From contig JBLDXI010000055.1 of NCBI GenBank assembly GCA_047495785.1, positions 1,922,001 through 1,986,000 on the forward strand: a stretch of 64,000 nucleotides of DNA. Reading direction: 5' to 3'. Below the pieces are notes generated by a model. The model ran no database searches. It worked only from the letters and a program-made list of their open reading frames with translations, and was not told the origin of the DNA. This stretch comes from Lepidodermella squamata (taxonomy: Eukaryota; Gastrotricha). Every line of letters starts with the position of its first letter. Within the stretch, counting starts at the first letter, position 1. Position numbers and translations under genes: made by a program. Below, in pieces: positions 1 through 12,853 of the stretch.

Positions 1-3000
1 GAAATCTGCCGCATTGTCGCTGCAATTTGATTTCGAATCTGATATCTTGCTCTACCAGCAATCGATGTCTGGTGCAGCATCAGTTCGCGATCTCGGGATC
101 TACTGGGGTGCCTACGATCACCTCAAAGCTGGCGATACAGACTATGCCCAGCGATTGCTGAAACCCATGACAGTTGATGTTAATATCAATGACAAGCCGA
201 ATGACAGCGGTCCCATTCAGCATGTGCGAAAGCTTAACATCACCAGCAGTGATATATCGCTGAGCGTAACGCCGCCTGCCATAAGGACAATATCAGTCGT
301 TTCGCGTGAACTCTCTGCCTTGGGTAGCCCGCCAGAAAGCGCTATGACGACTGCCAAGAGTTCGATGAATGTATCTGATTCATTATGGAATCATCGTCCA
401 CTGGACAGTTTTCGGTTGGAATTTCTACGCCGAACGGATTCTGCTCACGAGGCTTTGGATTTGCTCTTTGATAACGAGGCTGCTGCTGCTGCTGCCACAG
501 AGCCTGATCAGATATCCTCTGTCACTCTAATTCTTGCCGATCTTCCAAGCGTTACCGTCAAACTCAGCACAGGTTCCAAGCGTAAAATCGTGCCGCTGAT
601 CAAGTTGAGGAGCTCGGTTTCTGCGCAGGCATCGGCATTTTCTAATGGTGACCTGAACGCCGTGCTTCAATTCGATCTCGAAGTTGCATACTATAACGAT
701 CAACTGTACATTTGGGAACCGCTACTCGAGCCTGTTGAATGCACGGTCGCTGGACAGCCGACTCTGTACTATCCACCTACTGACGTGCAGCGGCATCGGA
801 GGGCTATATTCAACATTGAAATGACTCGTAATTCATCGAAGCAGTACACTGAAGCTGCCCTTCCGACTTCAACCTCTGTCGTGTCCAACATGGCCGACGC
901 AGCTGAAGACGAATTTGCGGCTGTCGTTGTTCCGAAACCGGTCACTTCAATCGTTATTCAGACCAGTGATATTTTGCAGCTTGTGGTCTCAAAAATTGGT
1001 CTTGGTGTGTTGACGGCCGTTGGCCAGGGCTTTAGCAAGGCTTATCGCGTCGAAGAGCTGTATAACACTGACCCGTCTGATGTAAAAGCCATGTTCCCCA
1101 TTATTTTGTACAACCATACGGACACGAAGTTTACTGTCAAACCCGACACTACTCTCGTCTGTGCACGCGTTTCTGGCCGCGAACAAACGTACAACTCGTC
1201 GACAGGCGCCCCTCGCCCACAACATATCATCCTGGGCTCATCGTCGTATGCAGCGCTCGACTACAACCACGTGGCCACCCTTGGGCGTAAACCAGTGCAG
1301 CAACAACAGTCGCTTCATCCTGGGCACAAGGCCTCCATGTCGATCGCTCAGAATAAGAACGCGTCAAAGCTACTGACCTACGAGGATCAGAGGTCATACA
1401 AGTTCACAATTTACGTGAGTGTTACGTCACATTTTACATTTAAACAGCTATTTATGATTTATTCTTTTTTATTCAGGCTGATGAATATCGATCAACCAAA
1501 GAGCTTATCGTGAACCGTGCCGATTCAGTGCTATACCGTGTAAACCCTGTTGGTAGCGACGTTTCTGCGTTGCCTCATGCGTTTGTGTGTCAAGTCACGG
1601 CATCTGAAGGCAACATGGTTGTCGAATTCACCAGCGTGGTGCGCGTTATTAACAACCTGCTTGAACCCCTCAACATCATGTGCCGTTTCTCGTCTTCGAA
1701 CTCTCTTGACTCAGTTCTCAGCTTACAGCCGGGAAAATGCGGTTATCTTCCACTGAAATCCATTTACTCGGCGAAAGGCGGGTTCTTTGTGAAACCTCTG
1801 AGTGATGACTATGAAGTTTCAGCGAATGCCATCGACCTCAATGTCAGGCAAAAACAAACAGTCGTTACTTGTCCTTCGAAGGAGAAAAATCGGCCTCCGC
1901 TACTTTTTGCTGTTAGTCCCATCCTTGTTACTATTGTCTATATTTACTATTTATAATATTCTAATTTCAAGGCCTACATCGAAGTTGTGAAAGTTGAGGC
2001 AGAGAAGCAAGCCGGCTATGTGTTGGACAAAGAGGACACTTTCCATCTACATATCAATCCGGTCATCACCGTGAAAAACCTGCTTCCGTTTTCTATCATT
2101 GTCGCCGACGTGGTATGTCATAAGTATTATAGAAATTGAGAATATTCTATCTTATTAACACTCGTTAAAACTCTCGGTTTAGTTATTGATCCCCGAGATG
2201 CTGCAAATACTACGCGGGCATATGCGCTAATGAACGGCCGAAAATAATCGAAAACTAAGCTTCAATTAGAAAGAGGGCTTATACAAGTAGATTTTGACTT
2301 TTCGTTGCACTCATTCTAAGTCAATTCGAGTTTGGGTTTGTAGCAAGGGCTTTGCATACCAGACCCGGTTACTATTAGAGGGTGGGGTTATGAAACTAGA
2401 ACAGCATCTAAACGAATTTGGTTTGTAATTCAAGGATTATGTATATGATCGGCTCAGTGGAAACCGTGATATAATTTGTATTCGCTTTCGCTTCTAGCAC
2501 CAGAGTGATGCAGCCAATGCCCCTTCCTACAACGTTGAAGCCGGGCGTCAGCAAGCTTTGCGTCATTGTTCGATTCCGAACTCAACGTTTCTCATAAAGG
2601 TTTGCATGAGCATTTTAGGAATATTTCCTGATTTTCATTTTATCCTTATTCCAGTTGCCGTCATACAGCGGCGAAGCTTGGTCATCCACTTTCAAAGTCG
2701 GCACTATTTGCGTGACAAAAAATACCTTCGTAACCTTCGAATCGGCGTCTGGACAAAAGCTTGATTTGGCGTTCTTCATGCACGCCGAAAATGGAGCAGT
2801 GGTTTTATCGCTTTATTCGCCTTACTGGTTCGTCAACCGAACTGGAATGACTCTTATGTACAAAGTAAGTCGCCGGTTCTCTCGGTGAATTATGATGTTT
2901 GAATATGACATCTCTTTTAGATGTTGGATCCTGACACAACATTCGAGCACGGTGAATCAGGCGATGCGCCTCGTCTTGTATCTGCCACATTCAAGAGCTC

Positions 3001-6000
3001 GACGAATAAGCGCAAAGTAAGCTCTCTCAGTTTGTTGCATTTTTCACAGATTGCATGACTTGATGAATTGAAGGTTCAACTAAAAGTTGGAGATAGCGAG
3101 TGGTCGGATAAGTTTTCCATTGACACTATCGGATCAGCTGGCACGGTTGTTTGCAAATTCCGAGGACTGTACTCCTACAACGTGAGTTCTGCCAACGGAT
3201 TTATACTTTTATTATAAACATTGGGTTGGTGAAATCTTATTGCCTGTCCCCTCTTGCGATACATCTTCTGGGCCTGGGCGTTTTGTTTTTTCGATAGCTT
3301 GACTTTCGAGTGGGCATCCCGGTGGATTTATTTTCCCTATCATATTAATCCTATCACCTGTGTCGCGATCTTGCTCTTAGGGCAGCTTTTCTTATCATTT
3401 GTGCTTAAGTCTCTGTTATACTCATGTGATGAACTCACAGGGCGATCACAGGACCGCTAGTCCCGTGTCGGAGGCGGCCACGCAACCACTGCTGACTCGT
3501 CGTCGTGAGAAAAAGAAACGGCGATCACTGTTTTCATGTTGTAGCAGCGAAGAGCCACCTTTACAAGTGCAAAAGCGCATGGTTGGCATCATATTATTAT
3601 TCTCATTTATGGTTTTCCAATCATTAATAATTTTTCACATGGCTTTGGCTACATTTCGCACGTTTTCTGTTTCCGACTTGCGTCATTGTCTATCTCGCAC
3701 GCCTGGAATTAATATTGTAACCGTATTGTTTCAAGCTACCCGCGCTAATTTCATATCCTGTATTAATTTGCTGCTTTCCAGTCGGTTCCATTAATTGATC
3801 TCCTAATAACTGGGTTTTGGGGCAGAAGTAATGTCGAGATATCATTGAGAATCATGGCTGGAGGGTTTACGGGTAGGAAAAGTGGGATGGGTCAAAAGAA
3901 TTTCCTGAATAGATCATTACATGACAGCAATAATAATGGGCTAAATCCTTCCAAGCTTAACGCGTTGCTTCTGGCGCACTTAATCGGCACAATATTTTGT
4001 CGTTATTAGAAACAACATTTTTGAGTTCATCATTCTATTTTATTTTATTAATTTTTCAGGTGGGTTTGAAAATTGTGCTTGCAAGTTGCAAATTGACCAA
4101 GATCATCACTCTGACTCCGTTTTTTTTTCTGGTCAACAAGTGTCCGGTACGTATCAATGATAGTATTTCTCTCGGCGTTTGATGCATTGTCAATTTTTAG
4201 TTCGAAATTCAATGCAAAGAGACCGTGGAAAGCTCGAAGATTTACACACTCCGACGTGATCAATGTGAAGCACTCTGGCCGATGGAAACTGATGTAAACA
4301 AGCAGCGCATGGTTCTCACAGTACGCGAAACAGGTCAAAGGAGTGTTCCTTTCCCTTTTGCGCTCCAAGATAGCATGCTGCTAAAATTTGACGCTCCGAT
4401 ATACGGCGTCAACGTCGCATGTTATGTTTCCGATGGTGCCATTCACATCACATTCGAGCCCTACTCCGATGGCCTCGCTCCGGTTCTGATTGCTAACCAT
4501 ACGCATCGCATGCAGCTGGAAATTTTCCAGGAGAAAACTCAAAGCCACGAACTTGTCGACGCCATGAATGTATGATTCTCTCTGAGATACATTTATTAGC
4601 TTGATAATTTGACTTCTTGTTTACAGGGCGTTCTGTTCACATGGCCCGATCCAGCTCTTGACAAGAACCTCCTTTTTGCGCCTTACGACATCGGGCGGCG
4701 CATTTGTGTCAAACCCAGTGCCATTTCAAAGGCTCTGTCGTTAACCAAGTCACCTACGATGTCTGCTTCGAATTCGTCATCCTCAGTATGTACTGACCTG
4801 CCACCCGCGACGAAATACCACTCCACCGACGTCACGAAAGACGGAGCTGGCTCGTTCCAATCTGACCCTGACACTAAAGTCTACTGGGTTTCTTTCTTGC
4901 ACAAAAAGCAGCGAGTGCTGTTGTTCACTGAAGACTCAGATCTGGCATCGCGAATCGGTGGCAGTCAGGGTGCTCTTGAACAGAAAAGCCTCGACGTCAC
5001 TTTGAAAATTGCGGCTGTCGGTCTATCACTCGTTGACAACCTACGCAGGACCGAGCTGGTTTACGCAGCAATTACACCGTCTGCTATAGAATGGCAATAC
5101 CAGCGCAAACGCAGTTTCAAGCCGTTTTCGGCTCGAGAGAACGCCCTGCTTGAAAGCGCTTTCAATCAGTACGAGATGAAGAAGGTCGCCGAACCAGCTG
5201 AGGCGGCCAAACTGGGCAGACTATCGCTCGATAACGGCAAATTGGAGGTGGATTTCAACCAACTCTGCATCTTCAAAGGTGACACACGAGTGAACATTCG
5301 CCGAATGTGTCTAGATGGCATCTGGCTGAGTGCCGGCTTCTCAGAATTCCACTCACAAGTACACTTCAAGCTGAATCGCATTCAAATCGACAATCAAACA
5401 CCAGACGCTCGGTATCAAACTGCTCTAGTGCCAGTTCCGCCTCCAAAATCAGTAGCTGCGGATAGTGCCAATCCGAAACCTTTCATTGAACTATCATTGC
5501 TGCTTCAAAAACAAGCTGATGCACAGATGCTGTTGTTCAAGTACTGCAAAGTTCTTATCCAGGAAATGTCTCTCCAAGTAGATTTACCTTTCATTTTGCA
5601 ACTCGCCTCCTTCTTCATGGGTTCTAACGTTTCGATTGATGAAGAATTTGAGCTGTTCAAACGTGACATTGAGTACACTCGCCTTCCGCTTGAGAAAACA
5701 GATCTTGGCCCTGAACTGTCAGGCGGGCAGAAACACTTTTTCGAACTGCTGCACGTATCGCCTCTCAAGTTGCATTTGAGCTTTTCGCCGCAGAATGCGG
5801 GAGGCACAGATGACATGTCTGCTGCTCTCGGTGACGTCGGTGCGTTCTTCTTGAGCTCCTTCGGAATCTTGTCCGGAGACGTTACTGACGCTATTTTCCG
5901 CCTTGGTTATTACCAACAGAACTCCATGCTTTTGACGGTGCCGCAGTTGATGACTAGCATTCAAAGCCATTACACACAACAGGCATTGAAGCAATTCTTC

Positions 6001-6963
6001 AATGTACTTCTTGGATTCGATGTCCTCGGCAACCCGGTAGGCGTCTTGCGTGGCTTTGCTTCTGGTGTGGAGACGCTTTTCTACGAACCGTGGCAAGGCG
6101 CTATCCAGGGCCCCGAAGAGTTGGCTATGGGCGTCGCTATTGGACTTCAACAATTTTTCGGAAAAACTGTCGGCGGCGTGACCGGCGCTTTGTCGAAAAT
6201 GACTGGAACTATTGGTCAGGGTTTCGCCAAGTTGACATTCGATGACGATTATCAACGTGCGCGCAAAACTGATCGACAGCAAGCGAAGACGGTTGGTCAG
6301 AGTTTGGCTTTCGGGGGCCAGCAACTGGTATTTGGGCTCTTTGATGGTGTTACGGGAATAGTTCGAAAACCGATGGAGGGTGCTCAGAAGGAAGGCGTTG
6401 AAGGCTTTTTCAAAGGCCTCGGTGTTGGGCTTGTTGGTGTGGTCACTCGACCTACTGGCGGGGTCATTGATTTCGCGTCGACGGGACTTGATACAATCCG
6501 CCGCGTAGCCGATTCTTCGGAAGAGGCCAAGAGACTCCGCCCTCCGCGTCTCATACTCTGGGATGGCATCATTAGGCCATTTTTGTCTGCCGAAGCAGAA
6601 GCTAATAGCATTCTTTTGCGAGTTGAGAAAGGCAAGTTCAAGGCTGACATTTACGCTGGGCATTTGCTGGTGTCAAAAGACGCAAAGCGACTGCTGATAA
6701 TCACGGAGAAAGCCATTTTGGGCCTCTCGCGCTCTGACATGCTGAATTCGTGGGATGTCGATTTTGTAAACGCCTGGAACGAGCTACGAGACCTACCAAC
6801 CCTGAAAGATGAAGGCATTGTGGTGCCTCTCAAGGAGCGTCAGAAGCGTCTCGGTTTCTTCACGAGCCAGCCGATGTCGCGTGTCGTTCAGGTCACCTGT
6901 GACCGCAAATTAGCCGAAGAATTTGTCACGCGAATGCAGGAAACAAAAACACACGTCGCTTGA
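1..6963 (+). CDS. vps13: VPS13-family lipid transfer protein, 3' part (5' end outside window)
   Basis: VPS13 proteins are rod-like bridges that move bulk lipid between organelles at contact sites. The window holds the last ~1765 residues. Exons: 2-1414, 1477-1911, 1972-2112, 2498-2599, 2655-2864, 2921-3016, 3074-3181, 4060-4146, 4201-4569, 4627-6963; every junction is phase 0 and the frame is open throughout. Family hallmarks appear in order. The adaptor-binding (VAB) region has ITVKNLLP, SPYWFVNRTGMTL, WSDKFSIDTIGS, LTPFFFLVNK and YSDGLAPVLIANHT. Then come VYWVSFLHKKQRVLLFT, the ATG2-C-like segment (VVTRPTGGVIDFASTGLD near 6440-6490) and a C-terminal PH-like region ending at TGA 6961-6963. 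The order resembles VPS13A/C; I see no VPS13D-type UBA domain here, but the N-terminal half is missing. Family assignment is secure, the paralogue less so. The intron at 3182-4059 may contain an optional exon. Confidence 0.95.
3441..3566 (+). other. possible cassette exon inside VPS13
   Basis: Inside the 878-nt VPS13 intron, an acceptor-like actcacag (ends 3440) and a donor-like GTGCAA (from 3567) bracket exactly 126 nt, open in the VPS13 frame and phase 0 at both ends. The insert would read GDHRTASPVSEAATQPLL and then a lysine/arginine cluster (RRREKKKRR) and SCCSSEEPPLQ. Skipping it also keeps frame and joins two segments that follow each other in other VPS13 proteins. The composition (basic patch, Leu-Leu, paired Cys) suggests a flexible loop. 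Not confirmed; the donor is weak. Confidence 0.35.
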
Positions 6964-8137
6964 GAAAACGGTGCTCCATCAACATTCTATTATGTTGTAG
7001 ATAAAACTACAACAATTAAAACTACTATATAATTGATATTAACTGCTCTGTATCATTTTTCTGTCTGCTTTCGCAACTTTCATCGTGAGTGCCTTCTTTT
7101 CAAGTTCTTCCGATGAGCGATTTTATTGTCTATGATAATTCAGTCAAATCAACCCTGTTCAATGCATATTCGTCAACGATTGACAGTATCGAGTATTTTT
7201 GGTTATGCAAATCCCAAAACTTTATAAGTGATGTTTGATACGTGAGAACTCGTGGAGCATGTAATTGTTGATGTGTCCCAGAAACAAACAACGAATGCTT
7301 TCTTTTTTGCTAAAAATCAGCTGTTGTTTGTTTTGCTTTGCTCATATCTGTGGAAGTATTCCCCCAGTATGATTTTTTTCTTCCGCTACAAAGTAGTTGT
7401 TCGCCTTTGATTGATCTGTCTGACTGAACCTATTTGTTGTAAAATTTAAGAAGTGTCGTTTTCCTCCTTTTGCAACCGATTTCTGACTACAAATATGAAT
7501 TGAATGATTATTTTGAGAATATCACTTAACAGCTGCACTGATATCGTCCATTGCTGCAGATTCTTATATCCAAGAATGCGTGTCACTGGTTGCGGGTTGT
7601 AGTTGTGTGCATCTATTGATTGTGTTGATATTTTTTGAAAGAAGATTGAGCAATAAAGTATTTTCACCTTAACGGCTGGCCTTTTTCCATTTCAATCGCT
7701 ATTATATTGCGGTGATCGTACATGACTACTCATCAGTGTCTAATCGAGTAGTAGTAATTGAAGGTAAATTTACTCTGATTGGATGAAGCGTGTCCCCGAT
7801 CAAGAAGGAAAAAATTCCTAGCGGAGGCTGTCGAGGGAATGTCAAAAATGTAACTTCCGACCGAGCAGTGCGCTTTGAATTTCTACAATGCCCTCAAGTG
7901 GTAATATTCAAGTAAATTTTACACTTGCCAATCAATCCATTACAGCAGGCTAGATACATATGCTGCTTTGGGAGGGAAGCTTTGGGATCTTACGCAAAAA
8001 TGAGAAATCAAAAACGAAAATTGTGTTTTATTGTTGTCTTTAAATTATAACCACATGCTTTGCGTCGGGAAAGTATCGAATAAACTTTGAAAGTAATACG
8101 GATTATTCCGTAATAAGAATATACATATGATGTTCAA
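6964..8137. other. 3' flank between convergent VPS13 and ankyrin genes
   Basis: AT-rich, with no ORF that looks coding. It should hold both 3' UTRs. AATAAA near 7652 on the + strand is a possible VPS13 polyadenylation signal about 690 nt after the stop. TTTATT near 8027 (AATAAA on the - strand) lies about 110 nt past the ankyrin-gene stop. Confidence 0.5.
8027..8032 (-). terminator. candidate polyadenylation signal of the ankyrin gene
   Basis: AATAAA on the minus strand, about 110 nt beyond the stop codon of the ankyrin membrane gene. This is the first canonical hexamer downstream. Inferred from sequence only. Confidence 0.4.
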
Positions 8138-11100
8138 TCAAATTTTGCGCTGGTTGATGCGATTCTGAAGAATAGCGACAATTGACGATAAGTTCTGCTG
8201 TTTCGCCATATCCAAAGCAGTATGACCATGCTTGTCCTTGGCATCCAATAGCCTGTCACCGACAACAGTCAGAAGACGAGTGACAACTTCATCGTGGTTG
8301 AAATATGAAGCCAGGTGTAACGAGCTCACTATACGAAGGTTCAGGAAAAGATGCAACAGATAAACTCCCAAGTTAAAGATTTACCTCCATGTTCGTAATC
8401 ACGAGCTAGCGGATCCGCGCCTTTGCTGAGCAAATAGTCGACGATTTCAAGATTGCCGCGGGTACAGGCTAGGAGGAGAGGTGTGCGGCCCAGTTCACCA
8501 CGAGCTTCCACGTCAGCCTTTTTCTCGTCTACCAAGTACTTGACGATTTCGAGCTCTCCGCCAAAAACTGCGCGATGAATCGGCTCATCGTTGATTCGGT
8601 TTTTAGCGTGAAGAAGTTCCGGAGCGTAAGCCAGCAAGACTTTAACGACTTCCAAGTGCCCGAAACGTGCAGCGAGATGAAGGGCGGATGATTCAAATTC
8701 AGAGTCTTTGGCAAAAACGTTAGCTCCCTGTAATGAAAAGATTCAAGTTACTTGTTAGCAATGGTCTAAATTACGTCAGATTCACCTTTTTCATCAAAAC
8801 TTCTACAACGCGAAGTTGGCCTGCTGTAGCTGCGGCTAGGATTGGAGTACGACCAATGAAACCTGCCGATTCAATTAAAGCCGGCTTTTCACTGATGATG
8901 AGTTCTACGATGCGCTCATGGCCAGCGACAGCCGCCAAGTGGATGGGAGCGTCCTGGTTGGCAATGCGTGCGTCGATAAGCTCCGGCTTCAAGCGAACGA
9001 GCGTTGAAAAAACCTCGGCGTAACCAAGTTGCGCAGCCATGTGAACTGCCATAACCTGCTTGTCGCCAAACGAACTCCAAGAATGAAGGCTAGCTCCCTT
9101 TTTCGCCAGGTATTCAACTGCCTCAGGCCGATTGTGCGCAACGGCGGCGAGAAGCGGCGTACGCCCAGCGGCGCCTATGCTTTCGATATCAGCACGGCGG
9201 CTGACCACGAGCATGTCGAGCACACGGAGCTGGTCATCGTGGATCGCCGCAGCGTGAATAGGTTCATCTCCGTTTGCGTCTTTGACAGCTATCAACTCCG
9301 GCTTGACGGACAGTAGGTATGGGACGAGTTCACGATGACCGTGGCGCGCAACCAGATGCAAGGCCGAAGCTCCCGCATCGCCTCCTTCCGAACTGCTGCG
9401 CGCAAGGATATCAGCGTTGGCCTTCTCGATCAAATAGCGGACAGCAGCCGGTTCCCCGTTAGCAATGGCAGCGAGCAAAGGTGTGCGACCTGCAAATCCC
9501 CCAGCTTCGACGTGCACTTTTTTAGCGGTGCTGAGCAGCGAAATTACTGAGACTTTGCCGCTAGCGGCCGCAACGTGAAGAGGAAGATCGCCCTGTCCGG
9601 TACGAGCATCAATCAATTCAGGCTTCAAGCTAAGCAAATACGAGACCAGGTTAGCATTTCCCGACATCGCTGCAAGATGAATGGCTTCAAATTCCGCGTC
9701 GTTTCGAGCGCGCAAGTTGGCATTTTTCTTCGAGATCAGATGCTGCACAACTCGCATGTTACCCGAAGTTGCCGCTGCCATGAGTGGGGTTGAACCCTGG
9801 CCATCGCGAGCTTCGACAAGATCAGGGCGCAAGTTGGTCAAGTAGTCGACGACGCTGACGTGGCCCGTGCCGTGAACAGCAGCCAAATGAACGGCGGTGG
9901 CATCCTTATCGCTATCACGTGCGTACAAATTGGCTCCTTTGTTCGCGAGCAGTTCGACTACTGGAACATTTCCATGATAGGCAGCTTCGAGCAGCGGCGT
10001 GCGGCCCAAGTGATTCCGTACTTCAATGAGCTGATCGCGGTTAACGTCTAAAAAGTATCCGACAACGTCGATATGGCCCCACTGCGCAGCCAAATGAATG
10101 GCCGTGTCACCGTTCTGATCCCGATCTGAGATTGTAGTAGAATCACCGCATACACTTTTCGCCAATAATTTAGCGCCCTTCTTTGTTAGCAGCTGAACCA
10201 TAGCTAGCTTTCCATTGCCTGCAGCGCGTTGTAGCGGCGTCTGATTGCAATAACCACGCGATTCCATCGAGGATGCCTTTTGGCTGATGATCCATTCAAC
10301 GACGGGCCAATGACCGGAAAATGCCGCTACATGAATCGGAAAGTCGCTGTGTGAATTGCGTTCCTCGAGGCCCATGCCATACTCCTTGACCAGAAGTTTG
10401 ATAACGTTGAGCTTGCCAGCGCGAGCTGCCCTGTGCATTGGTCGATCTCCCGCGGCGTTCGTCAAGTCTTCAGCCCAAATACTGTCATCCAGCAACATCA
10501 GCTGGCCAGCCTCGCGATTGCCCAGAATTGCCCGAACAGCAGCGACGTCGCCGCTCTCGCAGGCTGTCAAAAAATGCTTCGCCTAAACAGATAGCGCAAT
10601 TCATATCGGGTTGCTTTGAGCAGCAAATAGCCAACAGCCAACTTACACTTATTGAGCCGGCGTGCCGACTGGCCTCTGGTTTAGCGACTGTATCTTCAGG
10701 GTCTTCGATGTCATCTTCTTCCTGTTCCGGTGACTCTATCTCAACTTTCTTCTTCAAAATTGAAAATATTATTCAAGCTTTGTGATTGTGTGAAATCTGC
10801 CACAATTACCGTGATCTTCGGATTTTTGCGAATAAATTCCTGGTCGGCGGCACGCCGGACGACGCGCTGAGCGACTTTAGAGACCGAATCCTGGTAATAA
10901 TCGGGTCCTAGGTATATCGTTTAGAAAGCTTCATAATAATTTATGCGCCAAAATATTAGCAAAATTACGGATATTGACTGCATATAAGAATAACAGCGAA
11001 ATCGGAACAGCTGCAAGTAGAAAGTAAACCCAAAAGTCCTTCGACTTCTCAGTAGCTCTGAAATGGCGCTGAAATTGGAAAAGGATGCGTTGTATTGGTA

Positions 11101-11701
11101 GAAGAAGTGAGCGAATCACAATGGCTAACATGATGTTTTAACGCCAACTTGGAAGGAGCCGAGATAGCTTCTCCCAACTGGACGATCTCTTTTGAATTGT
11201 CATCAAGAGACTCATGAGCAGCGTCGAGAACCGTATTCGCGCGGAGTATATCGTGGCGACGACGAAGGCAGGCGTCATCCTCGTCATCTGAAACTGCGGA
11301 AAGAAACAAGTTTTCATTAAGTATAACTGAGTTGGTTAAGCGAAAATCTCAACGATAATTTCAACTTTCAACTCTCAATGGCATAAAATATAACGGATTT
11401 GTAAGAGGATTGTGAACAATAAAAATGCTGTTCACAGCGGAGGTGGGTGAATAATTCTAGTTTTCCTGCCTTCTCTCTCCTCGAAACCCGTATTTCTTAT
11501 AAAATCTCAACTTCGCTTACTCTGTCGCGAAACAAAATTCGGACTTGGCTCAGGCGTAAGCATGCAAGGCGGGGCAAGTTGGCTGTCGACGCCGAGAAGG
11601 CGCGTCTTGATTGGAGCATCGTCATGTCGTTCGTCGTGTTCGAAGCTTTCGTCCAACCTCTTGTTGTAAAATTTCATGCGGCCCGGATTCAGCGCTTGCA
11701 T
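8138..11701 (-). CDS. single-pass membrane protein with ~22 ankyrin repeats
   Basis: Eight exons splice with consistent phases into a 992-residue protein: 11701-11521, 11293-11130, 11068-10969, 10907-10810, 10751-10647, 10582-8786, 8727-8385, 8328-8138. The start ATG at 11701 has an in-frame TGA two codons upstream. Residues 1-126 are polar and acidic (DDEDDA) with a helical stretch. Residues ~127-148 (FWVYFLLAAVPISLLFLYAV) are a transmembrane segment. A charged linker (EQEEDDIEDPED) leads into about 22 ankyrin repeats that run to the C terminus. Repeats 9-20 form four copies of a three-repeat block. If exon 3 is not spliced at its donor, the frame stops at 10931, giving a ~160-residue tail-anchored form. 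No named family is recognised. Ankyrin repeats bind proteins; the membrane and side are unknown. The ankyrin part is certain, and the joining of the first five exons is well supported by phase but is inference. Confidence 0.8.
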
Positions 11702-12853
11702 CTTTCAGTGAGTGCAACAATAGAATAAAATTAGGATAAAACGCTACCGTTGATTATTTGTCGTGTTTTAAAATTGAATTCGTAAAATCGATGAGACTTA
11801 GCACATGCTGCTGATCGCGTGGCAATGTGCTTCCCGCCTTTTCGCCATTGGACGCACACGCTTCCATTCTTCAGCACGCGTCTGAGAAACTGGCCAATAA
11901 TTCCACTATTCTCCTTCAATTTTCAGGCACTTCGAGATAGTTCTATGTTCAGGCATTACAAAAATAAAGAGCATCTCCTGGAATCGGCTTATCGTTTAGT
12001 AGGTCAATCCACTATGCAGTGTGCACTTTACTCAGGCTCGACTGCACAAGAGATTTTATTTGGCGTCCAAGTAAAAATAACATCGCTCACTTCATAACTC
12101 ATTACTCAGATTCAGGGTAAGCCGAATTCGGTAAAATATTACAAATCGCATACCGTTGCATAAAAATTACCAATTCCATCGAATTCATCCAAGTCACAAT
12201 ATATTGGAAGCTGACGGGTGACCCAGTTTTGGCAAGGGCAAATTTGCGAACAATTATTGGTTTGTAGCTACCATTTGGAACTGCCGTAATCCAGCATGGT
12301 ATTTATTATTTTCAAATGGTCCAGCCAGCGACCGGGTTCATTGAGAAGCGTTCAAAAAGAGGGTCTCAAAACCAGCCACCATTTTTCTACCTTCGATGTT
12401 ATTTTGTTTCTGCCTGTTGTCATTTTCGGGCACGTCGTTACCACATATACGCAACCCTCGCTCGGAAATTGAACCTAATTCCGAGAACAAGTTGCGTAAT
12501 CATTTGTTACTTGTTTCTCATTTTTATCATTTGTGGGCTTTGGTGAAGTTTTGAAATCGGGACATTTGGCAACTTTTTCAGTGATTTGCTTACAGCTACG
12601 CTGATTGGCTCTTCCTTTTCGAAAGGTTGACTCGGCTTGACTACGACCGATATGTCTAGCAAACCAGTCATATTGCAACCTTTTAAACTATCCAAATCAT
12701 ATCGATCATAAAACCGGTAAACCAAAAATGCCAATAGCTTTTTATCTCATGTTTACTATCCACGTCGTGCAAATACTTGCGAAATAAAACCAGTGAAAAA
12801 AGATATTTTATGTTTCAAGTGTGATAAAACAATGGCGAGCAGCAGAATTCAGT
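11702..12853. other. gap between the ankyrin and coiled-coil genes
   Basis: No ORF with protein-like composition and good splice sites on either strand. It should contain the 5' end of the ankyrin gene and the 3' UTR of the coiled-coil gene, both transcribed leftward. Nothing else is supported. Confidence 0.4.

Noticed and set aside
5719-6663. 314-codon open frame on the minus strand inside VPS13
   Set aside because: It is antisense to a conserved VPS13 exon, has no family-like motifs, and its composition mirrors codon bias of the plus-strand gene.
8138-10582. Latrotoxin-like reading of the large ankyrin array
   Set aside because: The repeat number is similar, but there is no latrotoxin-type N-terminal domain or processing site, and the array follows a transmembrane anchor. 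Long ankyrin arrays are common in animals.
10485-10757. Separate start of the ankyrin gene at 10757
   Set aside because: The apparent start codon is TTG, and a splice acceptor at 10752 joins in phase to an upstream coding-like exon.
11447-11728. Plus-strand frame over the first exon of the ankyrin gene
   Set aside because: The minus-strand reading has a start after an in-frame stop and splices in phase with seven further exons; the plus reading connects to nothing.
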